Translations under genes and position numbers: made by a program
The notes under the pieces: model-generated
Database searches by the model: none
The model's input: only the letters and a program-made list of their open reading frames with translations
Told to the model about the DNA's origin: nothing
In this document: positions 10,665 through 19,660 of the stretch, one piece after another
How positions within the stretch are numbered: the stretch's first letter is position 1
How the letters are laid out: every line of letters starts with the position of its first letter
Assembly: GCF_018332715.1 (NCBI RefSeq)
Contig: NZ_BOQP01000003.1
Location: 310,001-374,000, forward strand
DNA: 64,000 bases
From: Winogradskya consettensis
GTDB lineage: Bacteria; Actinomycetota; Actinomycetes; Mycobacteriales; Micromonosporaceae
Direction: 5' to 3'

Positions 10665-10677
10665 GAGGGAATGACCA

Positions 10678-11298
10678 ATGCCTGGTCAGCAGCGCCGAGG
10701 CGGCGGGTCCGGCGGTAACAACGAAGGTGGCCGCCGCGACAACCGCCGTGAGGGCGGTCGCGGTAACGCGCCCGTCGAGAAGACCCCGCATCTCGAGCGG
10801 GTCGTCGCGATCAACCGTGTCGCGAAGGTCGTCAAGGGTGGTCGTCGCTTCAGCTTCACCGCCCTCGTGATCGTCGGCGATGGCGACGGCACCGTCGGCA
10901 TCGGCTACGGAAAGGCCAAGGAGGTGCCCGCGGCTATCGCCAAGGGCGTCGAGGAGGCCAAGAAGCACTTCTTCAAGGTGCCGCGGATCGGTGCGACCAT
11001 TCCGCACCCGATCACGGGCGAGGCCGCCGCGGGCGTCGTGCTCCTCAAGCCGGCGTCGGCTGGTACCGGTGTTATCGCCGGTGGCCCCGTGCGCGCCGTG
11101 CTGGAGTGTGCCGGCATCCACGACATCCTCTCGAAGAGCCTCGGCTCCTCGAACCCGATCAACATCGTGCACGCGACCGTCGCGGCCCTCAAGGGCCTCG
11201 AGTCGCCGGAGCAGGTCGCGGCTCGCCGTGGTCTCCCCGTCGAGGACGTCGCGCCCGCTGCCATGCTGGCGGCGCGTGCGGAAGCGGCGGTGCACTGA
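10678..11298 (+). CDS. rpsE: 30S ribosomal protein S5
   Basis: Decoding-fidelity protein, 206 residues. A Gly/Arg/Asn-rich N-terminal extension of about 35 residues ([19 protein letters not shown]) precedes the core ([20 protein letters not shown], then [20 protein letters not shown]). The tail is typical for actinobacteria. The stop overlaps rpmD by one base. Confidence 0.97.
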   Translation: MPGQQRRGGGSGGNNEGGRRDNRREGGRGNAPVEKTPHLERVVAINRVAKVVKGGRRFSFTALVIVGDGDGTVGIGYGKAKEVPAAIAKGVEEAKKHFFKVPRIGATIPHPITGEAAAGVVLLKPASAGTGVIAGGPVRAVLECAGIHDILSKSLGSSNPINIVHATVAALKGLESPEQVAARRGLPVEDVAPAAMLAARAEAAVH

Positions 11299-11480
11299 TG
11301 GCACGCTTGAAGGTCACCCAGCTTAGGTCCGGCATCGGCCGTAAGCAGAACCAGCGGGACTCCCTGCGGTCGCTCGGGCTGAAGCGGATCAACGATGTGG
11401 TGGTCAAGGAAGACCGCCCCGAGATTCGGGGCATGATCTTCGCCGTGAGCCACCTCGTCAGTGTCGAGGAGGTCGAATAA
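11298..11480 (+). CDS. rpmD: 50S ribosomal protein L30
   Basis: Small protein, 60 residues: [20 protein letters not shown] followed by [17 protein letters not shown]. The frame is open much further upstream, but ATG 11298 overlaps the rpsE stop (TGATG) and gives the normal length and N-terminus. Its TAA overlaps the rplO ATG by one base. Confidence 0.97.
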   Translation: MARLKVTQLRSGIGRKQNQRDSLRSLGLKRINDVVVKEDRPEIRGMIFAVSHLVSVEEVE

Positions 11481-11923
11481 TGGCGATCAAGGTTCACCAC
11501 CTTCGCCCGGCGCCCGGTGCCAAGACCGCGAAGACCCGTGTGGGTCGCGGTGAAGGCTCCAAGGGAAAGACCGCTGGTCGAGGCACCAAGGGCACCAAGG
11601 CGCGTTACCAGGTTCCGGCCCGGTTCGAGGGTGGGCAGATGCCTATCCACATGCGCCTGCCGAAGCTCAAGGGCTTCAAGAACAAGAACAAGGTCGTCTT
11701 CCAGGTCGTCAACCTGGACCGGCTTGCCGAGCTGTTCCCGAACGGCGGCGAGGTCGGTCCGCTCGAGCTCGCCGACGCCGGCGCGGTCCGTCGTGGCCAG
11801 CTGGTGAAGGTTCTGGGCTCGGGCGAGCTGGGTGGCGTGGCGCTGCAGATCTCTGCGCACGCGTTCAGCGAGTCGGCCAAGGAGAAGATCGCCGCAGCCG
11901 GTGGTTCCGCCACCGAACTGTGA
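11480..11923 (+). CDS. rplO: 50S ribosomal protein L15
   Basis: Late-assembly protein, 147 residues. It starts [20 protein letters not shown] and has the glycine-rich [19 protein letters not shown] loop that threads into 23S rRNA. Last gene of the S10-spc string before a 276-base gap upstream of secY. Confidence 0.97.
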   Translation: MAIKVHHLRPAPGAKTAKTRVGRGEGSKGKTAGRGTKGTKARYQVPARFEGGQMPIHMRLPKLKGFKNKNKVVFQVVNLDRLAELFPNGGEVGPLELADAGAVRRGQLVKVLGSGELGGVALQISAHAFSESAKEKIAAAGGSATEL

Positions 11924-11943
11924 TTTCTGCCGGGGGTGCTGGC

Positions 11944-11967
11944 CCGGGTATCAAGCGCGATACCCGG
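11944..11967 (+). terminator. 9-bp hairpin after rplO
   Basis: Perfect arms 11944-11952 and 11959-11967 around a six-base loop, 20 bases after the rplO stop. No T-run follows. A further hairpin (12076-12082 with 12089-12095, 7 bp) lies between it and secY. The gap between rplO and secY (11924-12199) probably holds a partial terminator and a promoter for secY-adk-map; I see no clear -35/-10 pair. Confidence 0.5.
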
Positions 11968-12199
11968 CCGGCATCCCCGTTGTGGCGTTTGACCTGCTAT
12001 TTCACTCCGGCGGGCGGCAAAGTTCCAGCAATTGCGGCATAGCTCTTCGTCCCCGGGTGTTACACAAGCGGCGACCGTGCCTAACGACAGGCACGTCAGG
12101 CTGTTAAAGTCCGTTCCCAGCTAGGGATATCGGTCGTCCGGACCGATGCCTACCCCCATCCGCCGGTTTCAGGCGGCCACCTCGCGCAGGAGGAAGAAG

Positions 12200-13546
12200 T
12201 TGCTCTCCGCCTTTTCCAGTGCGTTCCGGACGCCTGACCTGCGCAAGAAACTGCTGTTCACAGTAGCGATCATCGCGGTCTACCGGCTCGGCGCGACTTT
12301 GCCCAGCCCAGGCGTGTCCTACACCAACGTCCAGAACTGTCTGGAAGCAGTGAACAGCTCGAACGCCGGCGGCGGGGTCCTGAACCTGCTGAACCTCTTC
12401 TCCGGCGGCGCGCTCCTTCAACTCTCGGTCTTCGCGCTGGGCATCATGCCGTACATCACGGCGTCGATCATCCTGCAGCTGCTGACGGTCGTCATCCCCC
12501 GGCTGGAGCAGCTCCGCAAGGAGGGCCAGTCCGGTCAGGCGAAGATCACCCAGTACACCCGTTACCTGACCCTGGGTCTCGCGATCCTGCAGTCCTCCGC
12601 GTTCGTAGCGCTGGCCCGTTCCGGTCAGCTCTTCGCCAACGCGTGCCCGCAGGACCAGGCCAACCTCCAGATCGTCCCGGAGAACACCGGGCTGCCGCTC
12701 TGGCTCACGCTGCTCATGCTGGTCATCACGATGACCGCCGGCACGGGCGTGGTCATGTGGCTCGGCGAGCTCATCACCGACCGCGGTGTCGGCAACGGCA
12801 TGTCCGTCCTGATCTTCACCTCGATCGCCGCCCGCCTCCCCGGCGAGGGTTGGACGATCAAGGAGAGCAGCGGCTGGGGCAAGTTCTGGCTCGTCATCGT
12901 CCTGGTGCTGCTGGTCATCTCCGCGGTCGTCTTCATCGAGCAGGCTCAGCGCCGGATCCCGGTGCAGTACGCGAAGCGCATGATCGGCCGGCGGATGTAC
13001 GGCGGAACCTCGACGTACATCCCGCTCAAGGTCAACCAGGCCGGTGTCGTCCCGGTGATCTTCGCGTCCTCGCTGCTCTACCTTCCGCAGCTGTACCTGC
13101 AGTTCTTCGACCAGAACAACCTCAAGGGCTACCAGCAGTGGATTCAGAACAACCTGGCTAACCCCAGCCACTGGATCTACATCACCACGTACTTCTTGAT
13201 GATCATCTTCTTCACGTACTTCTACGTGTCGATCACGTTCAACCCGACCGAGGTCGCGGAGAACATGAAGAAGTACGGTGGATTCGTGCCGGGCATCCGG
13301 CCGGGCAAGCCCACTGCTGACTACCTGGACTTCATCCTCAGCCGAATCACGCTGCCGGGTGCGCTTTATCTGGGTCTGATCTCGGTTCTGCCAAACTTCT
13401 TCTTCATCTGGCTGAACAGTAAGCAGTACCAGAACTTCCCGTTCGGCGGTACGGCGGTGCTGATCATGGTTGGCGTGGGTCTCGAGACGGTAAAGCAGAT
13501 CGAGAGCCAGCTGATGCAGCGCAACTACGAAGGGTTCCTCCGGTAG
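12200..13546 (+). CDS. secY: Protein translocase subunit SecY
   Basis: Central channel of the Sec translocon in the plasma membrane, with SecE and SecG and the SecA motor. 448 residues and about ten hydrophobic segments. The frame is open from ATG 12146, but a perfect AGGAGG at 12188-12193 sits six bases before TTG 12200, giving MLSAFSSAFRTPDLRKK, the normal SecY start. Conserved segments include LNLFSGGALLQLSVFALGIM, GVGNGMSVLIF and FTYFYVSITFNPTEVAENMK. It precedes adk and map, the usual actinobacterial order. Confidence 0.96.
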   Translation: MLSAFSSAFRTPDLRKKLLFTVAIIAVYRLGATLPSPGVSYTNVQNCLEAVNSSNAGGGVLNLLNLFSGGALLQLSVFALGIMPYITASIILQLLTVVIPRLEQLRKEGQSGQAKITQYTRYLTLGLAILQSSAFVALARSGQLFANACPQDQANLQIVPENTGLPLWLTLLMLVITMTAGTGVVMWLGELITDRGVGNGMSVLIFTSIAARLPGEGWTIKESSGWGKFWLVIVLVLLVISAVVFIEQAQRRIPVQYAKRMIGRRMYGGTSTYIPLKVNQAGVVPVIFASSLLYLPQLYLQFFDQNNLKGYQQWIQNNLANPSHWIYITTYFLMIIFFTYFYVSITFNPTEVAENMKKYGGFVPGIRPGKPTADYLDFILSRITLPGALYLGLISVLPNFFFIWLNSKQYQNFPFGGTAVLIMVGVGLETVKQIESQLMQRNYEGFLR

Positions 13547-13620
13547 TGGGGGCGCGGAGCCGGGGGGCTCTCGCGTCCGTGGTTTGCGAGGCTCGTTCTC
13601 ACCGAAGCGAGGCGATGTAG

Positions 13621-14274
13621 GTGCGGCTGGTACTGGTGGGCCCTCCGGGGGCCGGCAAGGGGACCCAGGCTGAGTTCATCGCTGCCCATCTCGCCGTACC
13701 GAAGATCTCGACCGGTGACATCTTCCGGGCGAACGTGTCGCAGGGCACGCCGCTTGGGCTGGAAGCGAAGCGGTACATGGACGCGGGAAACCTCGTCCCG
13801 GACGAGGTGACCATCAACATGGTTCGCGACCGGCTCGCCGAGCCGGACGCGACGGACGGCTTCCTGCTGGACGGTTTCCCGAGAACCGTCCCGCAGGCGT
13901 CGGCACTGGACAAGCTGCTGGCCGATCTCGGCACGGCGCTCGACCTCGTGATGGAACTCGTGGTCGACGACGACGAGGTCATCCGGCGGCTGTCCGGCCG
14001 GCGTACCTGCCGGGGTTGCGGAAAGATCTGGCACGTCGAGTTCGACCCGACGAGCAAGGAGAACATCTGTGACAGGTGTGGCTCCGAGCTCTTCCAGCGT
14101 GACGACGACCGGGCGGAGACGATCGCCAACCGTCTGGTCGAGTATGCGGACAAGACAGCACCCCTGGTCGACTTCTACGGCGCCCAGGGCAAGCTGGTGG
14201 GAATAGACGCGACCGGCCCGGTCGAGGACGTCACGGTGCGAGCGATCGACGCGCTGCGGTCGTACGGAGGCTAG
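13621..14274 (+). CDS. adk: Adenylate kinase
   Basis: Balances ATP + AMP with 2 ADP in the cytoplasm. 217 residues, the long-LID form. P-loop [10 protein letters not shown] at residues 7-16; NMP-binding region [16 protein letters not shown]-type motif as DGFPRT. The LID carries four cysteines in two CxxC-type pairs ([16 protein letters not shown]), so it should bind structural zinc, as in Gram-positive enzymes. GTG start. map begins two bases after the stop. Confidence 0.97.
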   Translation: MRLVLVGPPGAGKGTQAEFIAAHLAVPKISTGDIFRANVSQGTPLGLEAKRYMDAGNLVPDEVTINMVRDRLAEPDATDGFLLDGFPRTVPQASALDKLLADLGTALDLVMELVVDDDEVIRRLSGRRTCRGCGKIWHVEFDPTSKENICDRCGSELFQRDDDRAETIANRLVEYADKTAPLVDFYGAQGKLVGIDATGPVEDVTVRAIDALRSYGG

Positions 14275-14276
14275 AG

Positions 14277-15131
14277 ATGCGTCGCCAGCAGCTGGACATC
14301 CAGCTGAAGTCCCCCGAACAGATCGAGCTCATGCGCGGTGCCGGCCTCGTCGTCGCCGCCGCGCTGGACGCGATGCGCGAGGCTGTTGCCCCGGGCGTCT
14401 CGACCGGTGATCTCGACGCGATCGCGGAGAAGGTGATCCGCGACGCGGGGGCGACCCCGTCGTTCAAGGGTTACCACGGTTTTCCCGCCTCGATCTGCGC
14501 CTCGGTCAACGAGCAGGTCGTGCACGGCATCCCGTCGGCCGAGCAGGTGCTGCGGGAGGGCGACCTGTTGTCGCTCGACTGCGGCGCCATCCTGAACGGC
14601 TGGCACGGCGACTCGGCCATCACCGTCGGGGTCGGCGAGACCGACCCCGAGCTGCTCCTGATGGCCGAGATCGCCGAGGATTCGATGTGGGCCGGCATCG
14701 CCGCCGCGGCGCGCGGTGCCGCCAACGGCCGGGGCCGCCTCACGGACATCTCCTTCAACGTCGAGAAAGTCGTCCGCAAGGCCGGCCGCTACGGCATCGT
14801 CGACGGGTACGGCGGCCACGGCATCGGCACGGAGATGCACCAGGACCCGCACGTGCTCAACCACGGCAAGCCGGGCAAGGGCCCACGCCTCGTGCCCGGT
14901 CTCTGCCTGGCCATCGAGCCGATGATCACCATGGGTTCACCGCGCACGGTCGAGCTCGACGACGGCTGGACGGTCATCACCCGGGACCGTTCGATGGCGG
15001 CCCACGTGGAGCACACGATGGCGATCCTCGAAGATGGCGTCTGGGTGACCACGGCCCCGGACGGCGGCCGCGCCCGGTTGGGTGACCTCGTCACCGCTCG
15101 CCAGCCCGCCGCTGACTCCCTCGCGGAATAA
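14277..15131 (+). CDS. map: Methionine aminopeptidase, type I
   Basis: Removes the initiator methionine from nascent proteins; a cytosolic di-metal enzyme. 284 residues. Metal ligands are recognisable in LDCGAILNGWHGDSAIT (two Asp), GYGGHGIGTEMHQDP (His) and the two Glu of AIEPMI and AAHVEHTM. The first ~10 residues (MRRQQLDIQLKSPEQIELMR) match type I enzymes. Probably co-transcribed with secY and adk. Confidence 0.96.
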   Translation: MRRQQLDIQLKSPEQIELMRGAGLVVAAALDAMREAVAPGVSTGDLDAIAEKVIRDAGATPSFKGYHGFPASICASVNEQVVHGIPSAEQVLREGDLLSLDCGAILNGWHGDSAITVGVGETDPELLLMAEIAEDSMWAGIAAAARGAANGRGRLTDISFNVEKVVRKAGRYGIVDGYGGHGIGTEMHQDPHVLNHGKPGKGPRLVPGLCLAIEPMITMGSPRTVELDDGWTVITRDRSMAAHVEHTMAILEDGVWVTTAPDGGRARLGDLVTARQPAADSLAE

Positions 15132-15277
15132 CCGGTCCCGACCCGTCCAGCGACCCTGAGACGGCCGCGGTGGCGCGATCCTGCCCGGAGCCCGGTAACA
15201 GTGCCCGATTGACGAAGACGGCCCGTGCGGCGTAGCTGGGGCTGGCGATCGGCGTCGCGGCTGTCATGCTTGAGGGC
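15132..15277 (+). promoter_or_regulatory. map to DUF1707 gap with predicted leaderless promoter
   Basis: No gene is visible. CATGCT at 15265-15270 lies exactly seven bases before the ATG at 15278. The same hexamer and spacing precede the second copy at 15762, so the promoter seems to have been duplicated with the gene. No ribosome-binding site is present, which fits a leaderless transcript. Confidence 0.4.
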
Positions 15278-15721
15278 ATGGGGCGTGAAGACATGCGAGC
15301 CGGGGATGCCGATCGTGAGGCAGTCGCCGAGACCTTGAAGGCGGCGCTCAACGAGGGCCGGCTCGACCTGCACGAGTACGACGAGCGGCTGCAGCAGACC
15401 TACGCTGCGAAAACGTTCCGTGATCTCGAAGGTCTGACCACTGACCTGCCGGGCACGGTTCCGGTGCAGCGGGCTCAGGTCGCGCCGCAGCAGCCCATGG
15501 CGCCTGCCGCCGGGCCCACCCCGGGCTCCGAGGTGGGGGAGATGCGTAAGCCCTCGGGAGCGCCCTGGCTGGCCTCCTACGGCGGTGTGATCCTCGTCTG
15601 CGTCCTCATCTGGGGCGTGACCTCGCTCGCGTCCGGGGAGTTCAACTACTTCTGGCCGGCCTGGATGCTGATCCCGTTCATCTTCGGGGTCGTCGGCAGG
15701 TTCGGTAACCGCGGCCGATAG
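15278..15721 (+). CDS. DUF1707 domain protein with two membrane segments (copy 1)
   Basis: 147 residues. Residues 1-60 are the DUF1707 module found at the N-terminus of many actinobacterial membrane proteins: MRAGDADREAVAETLKAALN, then EGRLDLHEYDERLQQTYAAKT. After a Pro/Ala linker come two hydrophobic stretches (YGGVILVCVLIWGVTSLA; AWMLIPFIFGVVGRF) around FNYFWPAW. Function unknown; a small membrane-anchored cytoplasmic domain is the best description. ATG 15266 is also in frame, but the -10-like hexamer overlaps it, so ATG 15278 is preferred. A paralogue follows directly. Confidence 0.8.
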   Translation: MGREDMRAGDADREAVAETLKAALNEGRLDLHEYDERLQQTYAAKTFRDLEGLTTDLPGTVPVQRAQVAPQQPMAPAAGPTPGSEVGEMRKPSGAPWLASYGGVILVCVLIWGVTSLASGEFNYFWPAWMLIPFIFGVVGRFGNRGR

Positions 15722-15761
15722 CCGGATGCCGGACGAGCGTCGCGCTGTCATGCTGGAGCGC

Positions 15762-16274
15762 ATGGGGCGGGACGAGATGAGGGCCGGGGACGCCGATCGG
15801 CAGGTCGTCGCCGATCAACTCCGGGTTGCGCTGGATGAGGGTCGGCTCGATCTGCACGAGTACGACGAGCGCCTGCAGCAGACCTACGCCGCGAAGACCT
15901 ACGGCGAGCTGAGTCCGTTGTTGCATGATCTGCCCGCTGCCGGGTCGGTCGCGCCGGTCGCGCCGGTCGCCCGGGGTGCCAGCGACCGTGAGGTGACCGT
16001 GCGCTGGCTCACCGAGGTCTGGTCCAGCTGGGTCGCCGTGGTGGGCATCACTACTGTGATCTGGCTCGTCAGCTGTGTCGCGGGCGGGCAGCTCAACTAC
16101 TTCTGGCCGATCTGGGCCGCTGGGCCCTGGGGTGTCGTGCTCGTTTGGGTCTCGGCGATGGGTCTCGCCACGGGGGCGCCGCGCAAGGAAGAGCGCAAGC
16201 GGGTCCGTAAGGCGGAGCAGAAGCAGTTGAAGCGTGAGCGGAAAGCGCTCCAACATGAGAATAAGATGCCCTGA
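15762..16274 (+). CDS. DUF1707 domain protein with two membrane segments (copy 2)
   Basis: 170 residues, paralogue of the preceding gene: MGRDEMRAGDADRQVVADQL and LHEYDERLQQTYAAKTYGEL, then two membrane segments around LNYFWPIWAAG. It differs by a C-terminal basic, probably coiled tail (RKEERKRVRKAEQKQLKRER). Upstream sequence matches the first copy, including CATGCT at 15749-15754 seven bases before ATG 15762. ATG 15726 and 15750 are in frame but lie at or before that hexamer. Function unknown. Confidence 0.8.
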   Translation: MGRDEMRAGDADRQVVADQLRVALDEGRLDLHEYDERLQQTYAAKTYGELSPLLHDLPAAGSVAPVAPVARGASDREVTVRWLTEVWSSWVAVVGITTVIWLVSCVAGGQLNYFWPIWAAGPWGVVLVWVSAMGLATGAPRKEERKRVRKAEQKQLKRERKALQHENKMP

Positions 16275-16329
16275 AGTCCGATTTTGAGCGCTGTCGACAC
16301 ACCCGACCCCGGGTTACGGGGGCCTCGGT

Positions 16330-16359
16330 TTGGTGTCGATGCGAGGGCGCGCGTACACT
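16330..16359 (+). promoter_or_regulatory. Probable promoter of the infA-alpha operon
   Basis: TTGGTG at 16330-16335 and TACACT at 16354-16359 are separated by 18 bases. They lie about 150 bases before infA, in the 232-base gap after the DUF1707 pair, and would drive infA-rpmJ-rpsM-rpsK-rpsD-rpoA-rplQ. The -10 match is good and the -35 match is moderate. Confidence 0.5.
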
Positions 16360-16506
16360 GGCTAGCTGGCGCACAGCGTCCACTCCGGCCTGTCCATCAA
16401 GCGCTTCTGATGGGTGCCGGAGCCGCGGCTGGTCCGTCCCCGGAAACGGGGTCGTGATGAACGTTGTGAGCTTGCCCCAGAACCCGATGTACAGGTAGCG
16501 GAGGAC

Positions 16507-16728
16507 ATGCCCAAAAAAGACGGAGCCATCGAGATCGAAGGCCGAGTGATCGAGCCGTTGCCGAACGCTATGTTCCGCGTCGAGCTCGCCAATGGTCACA
16601 AGGTGCTGGCTCACATCTCCGGCAAGATGCGGCAGCACTACATCCGCATCCTTCCCGAGGATCGGGTCGTCGTTGAACTTTCACCGTACGACCTGACCCG
16701 TGGGCGCATCGTCTACCGCTACAAGTAG
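16507..16728 (+). CDS. infA: Translation initiation factor IF-1
   Basis: Single OB-fold that binds the 30S A site during initiation; 73 residues, normal length. [20 protein letters not shown] and [20 protein letters not shown] are diagnostic. The frame is open from 16414, but ATG 16507 follows GCGGAGGAC and gives the standard N-terminus. First gene of the alpha operon segment. Confidence 0.98.
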   Translation: MPKKDGAIEIEGRVIEPLPNAMFRVELANGHKVLAHISGKMRQHYIRILPEDRVVVELSPYDLTRGRIVYRYK

Positions 16729-16775
16729 CAGGGTCGCGGGGATCGTTCCCGTCCGACTGAGAGTTAAGGCAAACC

Positions 16776-16892
16776 GTGAAGGTCAAGCCGAGCGTCAAGC
16801 GGATCTGCAACAACTGCCGGGTCATCCGGCGGCACGGCCGCGTCATGGTCATCTGCAAGACCGACGCGCGCCACAAGCAGCGTCAGGGCTGA
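16776..16892 (+). CDS. rpmJ: 50S ribosomal protein L36
   Basis: 38 residues from GTG 16776: [19 protein letters not shown], then [19 protein letters not shown]. It is the zinc form, with ligands Cys11, Cys14, Cys27 and His33 visible. One residue longer than the common 37. It sits between infA and rpsM, as expected. No other gene lies between its stop and rpsM at 17067. Confidence 0.96.
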   Translation: MKVKPSVKRICNNCRVIRRHGRVMVICKTDARHKQRQG

Positions 16893-16979
16893 TTTCAGCC
16901 TCTCGCTGCCAGATCCGCACCACAGCACAAGCGCGTTCCCGTCGCAGTTCATCGCCCTGGCGATGACATGCGGCGTCAC

Positions 16980-17016
16980 CCCCGGTCGGAGGCCGGGGCC
17001 CACCCGGGCAGGTGGG
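16980..17016 (+). terminator. Two adjacent hairpins between rpmJ and rpsM
   Basis: 16980-16985 pairs with 16993-16998 (6 bp, all G/C). Immediately after it, 16999-17004 pairs with 17011-17016 (6 bp). No T-run follows. They lie in the 174-base rpmJ-rpsM gap and may attenuate transcription or mark a processing site; no internal promoter is obvious. Confidence 0.4.
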
Positions 17017-17066
17017 AGCGGAACGGGCACAGACCTCCGTGAGAGACCTGAGGAGTACGCCCACTT

Positions 17067-17447
17067 ATGGCAAGACTCGTCGGCGTCGATCTTCCCCGTG
17101 ACAAGCGGATGGAGATCGCGCTCACTTACATTTACGGGATCGGTCGGACCCGTTCGATCGAGGCGCTGACCTCGACCGAGATTGACCTGAACAAGCGCGC
17201 CAAGGACCTCACGGACGAGGAGCTGGTTCAGCTCCGCGACTACATCGAGGGCCATTTCAAGGTTGAGGGCGACCTGCGCCGCGAGGTCGCCGCCGACATC
17301 CGCCGCAAGGTTGAGATCGGCTGCTACGCCGGCATCCGCCACCGCCGGGGGCTCCCCGTCCACGGACAGCGGACGCGGACCAACGCTCGTACCCGCAAGG
17401 GTCCGAAGCGCACGGTCGCTGGCAAGAAGAAGCCCGGTCGGAAGTAA
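17067..17447 (+). CDS. rpsM: 30S ribosomal protein S13
   Basis: Head protein touching the P-site tRNA and the B1 bridges, 126 residues. [31 protein letters not shown] and the basic tail [20 protein letters not shown] match. The start follows CTGAGGAGTACGCCCACTT (GAGGAG, somewhat distant). Confidence 0.98.
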   Translation: MARLVGVDLPRDKRMEIALTYIYGIGRTRSIEALTSTEIDLNKRAKDLTDEELVQLRDYIEGHFKVEGDLRREVAADIRRKVEIGCYAGIRHRRGLPVHGQRTRTNARTRKGPKRTVAGKKKPGRK

Positions 17448-17465
17448 TAGGAGCGCAGAAGACTT

Positions 17466-17873
17466 ATGCCACCGAAGGCACGCGCTGGGGCCCCTGTCAA
17501 AAAGGTCCGGCGCAAGGAACGCAAGAACGTCGCCCACGGGCAGGCGCACATCAAGAGCACCTTCAACAACACCATCGTGTCGATCACCGACCCGACCGGT
17601 GCTGTCATCTCCTGGGCCTCGTCCGGCCAGGTGGGCTTCAAGGGCTCCCGCAAGTCGACCCCGTTCGCCGCGCAGCTGGCCGCCGAGGCCGCCGCTCGCC
17701 GGGCGATGGAGCACGGCATGCGCAAGGTCGACGTGTTCGTCAAGGGCCCCGGCTCCGGCCGGGAGACCGCGATCCGTTCGCTGCAGGCCGCAGGCCTCGA
17801 GGTCGGGCAGATCTCCGACGTCACGCCGCAGCCGCACAACGGATGCCGTCCGCCGAAGCGTCGCCGGGTCTAA
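17466..17873 (+). CDS. rpsK: 30S ribosomal protein S11
   Basis: Platform protein near the E site, 135 residues. The core [20 protein letters not shown] and the C-terminus [15 protein letters not shown] are typical. It follows rpsM by 18 bases with AGGAGCG upstream. Confidence 0.98.
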   Translation: MPPKARAGAPVKKVRRKERKNVAHGQAHIKSTFNNTIVSITDPTGAVISWASSGQVGFKGSRKSTPFAAQLAAEAAARRAMEHGMRKVDVFVKGPGSGRETAIRSLQAAGLEVGQISDVTPQPHNGCRPPKRRRV

Positions 17874-17889
17874 GGGAGAGTTAGAAGCA

Positions 17890-18516
17890 ATGGCTCGTTA
17901 CACAGGGGCGGACTGCAAGCGCTGCCGCCGCGAGAAGATGAAGCTGTTCCTCAAGGGCAGCAAGTGCGATGGTCCGAAGTGCCCGTTCGAGTCCCGGCCG
18001 TTCCCGCCCGGGCAGCACGGCCGCGGCCGGACCAAGGAGACCGAGTACCTTCTCCAGCACCGCGAGAAGCAAAAGGCTCGTCGTACGTACGGCGTTCTCG
18101 AGAAGCAGTTCCACGGTTACTACGAGGAAGCTGTCACCAAGCCGGGCAAGACCGGTGAGGTGCTGCTGCAGATCCTCGAGTCCCGTCTCGACAACGTCGT
18201 CTACCGGGCCGGCTACGCCGCGTCCCGCGACATGGCCCGCCAGCTGGTGAAGCACGGTCACCTGCTGGTCAACGGCCAGAAGGTCGACATCCCGTCGTAC
18301 CGGGTCAAGGAGCACGACATCGTCCAGGTCCGCGAGAAGTCGAAGGAAATGACTCCCTTCGTCGTCGCGCAGGCCCAGGCCGGTTCGCGCCCCACCCCGG
18401 CGTGGCTGGAGCCGATCCCCAGCGAGATGAAGATCCTGATCCACACTCTCCCGGCGCGCGCTGTCATCGACACGCAGGTCCAGGAGCAGTTGATCGTCGA
18501 GCTCTACTCCAAGTAG
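17890..18516 (+). CDS. rpsD: 30S ribosomal protein S4, zinc-binding form
   Basis: Primary 16S rRNA-binding protein, 208 residues. MARYTGADCKRCRREKMKLF starts at ATG 17890. Four cysteines (Cys9, Cys12, Cys26, Cys31) can hold zinc, a feature of one of the two S4 types. The S4 RNA-binding domain is SRLDNVVYRAGYAASRDMAR with VKHGHLLVNGQ. The frame is open upstream through rpsK, but GGGAGAG and the conserved N-terminus set this start. Confidence 0.97.
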   Translation: MARYTGADCKRCRREKMKLFLKGSKCDGPKCPFESRPFPPGQHGRGRTKETEYLLQHREKQKARRTYGVLEKQFHGYYEEAVTKPGKTGEVLLQILESRLDNVVYRAGYAASRDMARQLVKHGHLLVNGQKVDIPSYRVKEHDIVQVREKSKEMTPFVVAQAQAGSRPTPAWLEPIPSEMKILIHTLPARAVIDTQVQEQLIVELYSK

Positions 18517-18525
18517 CGCTCTCCC

Positions 18526-18553
18526 GGGTCGCCGGCTTCACGGCCGGCGGCCC
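18526..18553 (+). terminator. 11-bp hairpin between rpsD and rpoA
   Basis: 18526-18536 pairs with 18543-18553, with one G-T pair and a six-base loop, ten bases after the rpsD stop. No T-run. It could reduce readthrough into rpoA, whose product is needed in smaller amounts than ribosomal proteins. That purpose is inference. Confidence 0.45.
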
Positions 18554-18606
18554 GGTAGCACCGACGGGCAGCAAATAGCGGCTTCCCTGACAGAAAGAAG
18601 AACAGC

Positions 18607-19629
18607 GTGCTCATCAGCCAGCGGCCGTCCCTCTCGGAGGAGACGCTCAGCGAGACCCGCTCCCGGTTCACCATCGAACCGCTGGAGCCGGGCTTCGGCT
18701 ACACCCTCGGCAACTCGCTGCGGCGTACCCTGCTGTCGTCCATTCCGGGCGCGGCGGTCACCAGCATCAAGATCGACGGCGTTCTGCACGAGTTCACCAC
18801 CATCCCCGGTGTCAAAGAGGATGTTGTCGAGCTGGTCATGAACGTCAAGGAGCTCACCGTCAGCTCCGAGCACGACGAGCCGGTCAGCATGTACCTGCGC
18901 AAGCAGGGCCCGGGAGATGTCACCGCTGGTGACATCCAGCCCCCGGCCGGCGTGTCCGTGCACAACCCCGACCTGAAGCTGGCCACGCTCAACAGCAAGG
19001 GCCGGCTCGACATGGAGCTCACCGTCGAGCGGGGCCGTGGCTACGTCACGGCAGCGCAGAACAAGAGCGCCGGCGCCGAGATCGGCCGTATCCCGGTCGA
19101 CTCGATCTACTCGCCGGTCATGAAGGTGACCTACCGCGTCGAGGCCACCCGTGTCGAGCAGCGCACCGACTTCGACCGTCTGATCATCGACGTCGAGTCC
19201 AAGGCGTCCATCTCGCCCCGCACCGCGCTGGCGTCGGCCGGCTCGACTCTCGTCGAGCTGTTCGGCCTCTGCCGCGAGCTGGACGAGACCGCCGAGGGCA
19301 TCGACATCGGGCCGTCCCCGCAGGACGCCCAGCTCGCCGCCGACCTTGCCCTGCCGATCGAGGAGCTGGACCTCACGGTCCGGTCGTACAACTGCCTCAA
19401 GCGCGAGGGCATCAACACGGTGGGCGAACTGATCGGGCGGACGGAGGCCGACCTTCTGGATATAAGGAATTTCGGTCAGAAGTCGATCGACGAGGTCAAG
19501 ATGAAGCTCGCCGGAATGGGCCTGGGCCTGAAGGACAGCGCGCCGTCCTTCGACCCGGCGCACGTGGTCGATTCGTTCGGCGACGTGGATTACGACACCG
19601 ACGACTACCGCGAGACCGAGCAGCTGTAA
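18607..19629 (+). CDS. rpoA: RNA polymerase alpha subunit
   Basis: Assembly platform of RNA polymerase and contact point for activators and UP elements. 340 residues from GTG 18607, after GAAAGAAGAAC. The N-terminal domain includes [20 protein letters not shown]; after an acidic linker the C-terminal domain has [20 protein letters not shown] and [17 protein letters not shown]. Normal order rpsD-rpoA-rplQ. Confidence 0.98.
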   Translation: MLISQRPSLSEETLSETRSRFTIEPLEPGFGYTLGNSLRRTLLSSIPGAAVTSIKIDGVLHEFTTIPGVKEDVVELVMNVKELTVSSEHDEPVSMYLRKQGPGDVTAGDIQPPAGVSVHNPDLKLATLNSKGRLDMELTVERGRGYVTAAQNKSAGAEIGRIPVDSIYSPVMKVTYRVEATRVEQRTDFDRLIIDVESKASISPRTALASAGSTLVELFGLCRELDETAEGIDIGPSPQDAQLAADLALPIEELDLTVRSYNCLKREGINTVGELIGRTEADLLDIRNFGQKSIDEVKMKLAGMGLGLKDSAPSFDPAHVVDSFGDVDYDTDDYRETEQL

Positions 19630-19660
19630 TTCCGGCTGCCGCCATTTACAAGGAGCACTA

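Noticed and set aside
17263-17889. An open frame that would extend rpsD upstream through rpsM and rpsK
   Set aside because: It lies out of frame across two ribosomal genes. S4 has a conserved start at 17890.
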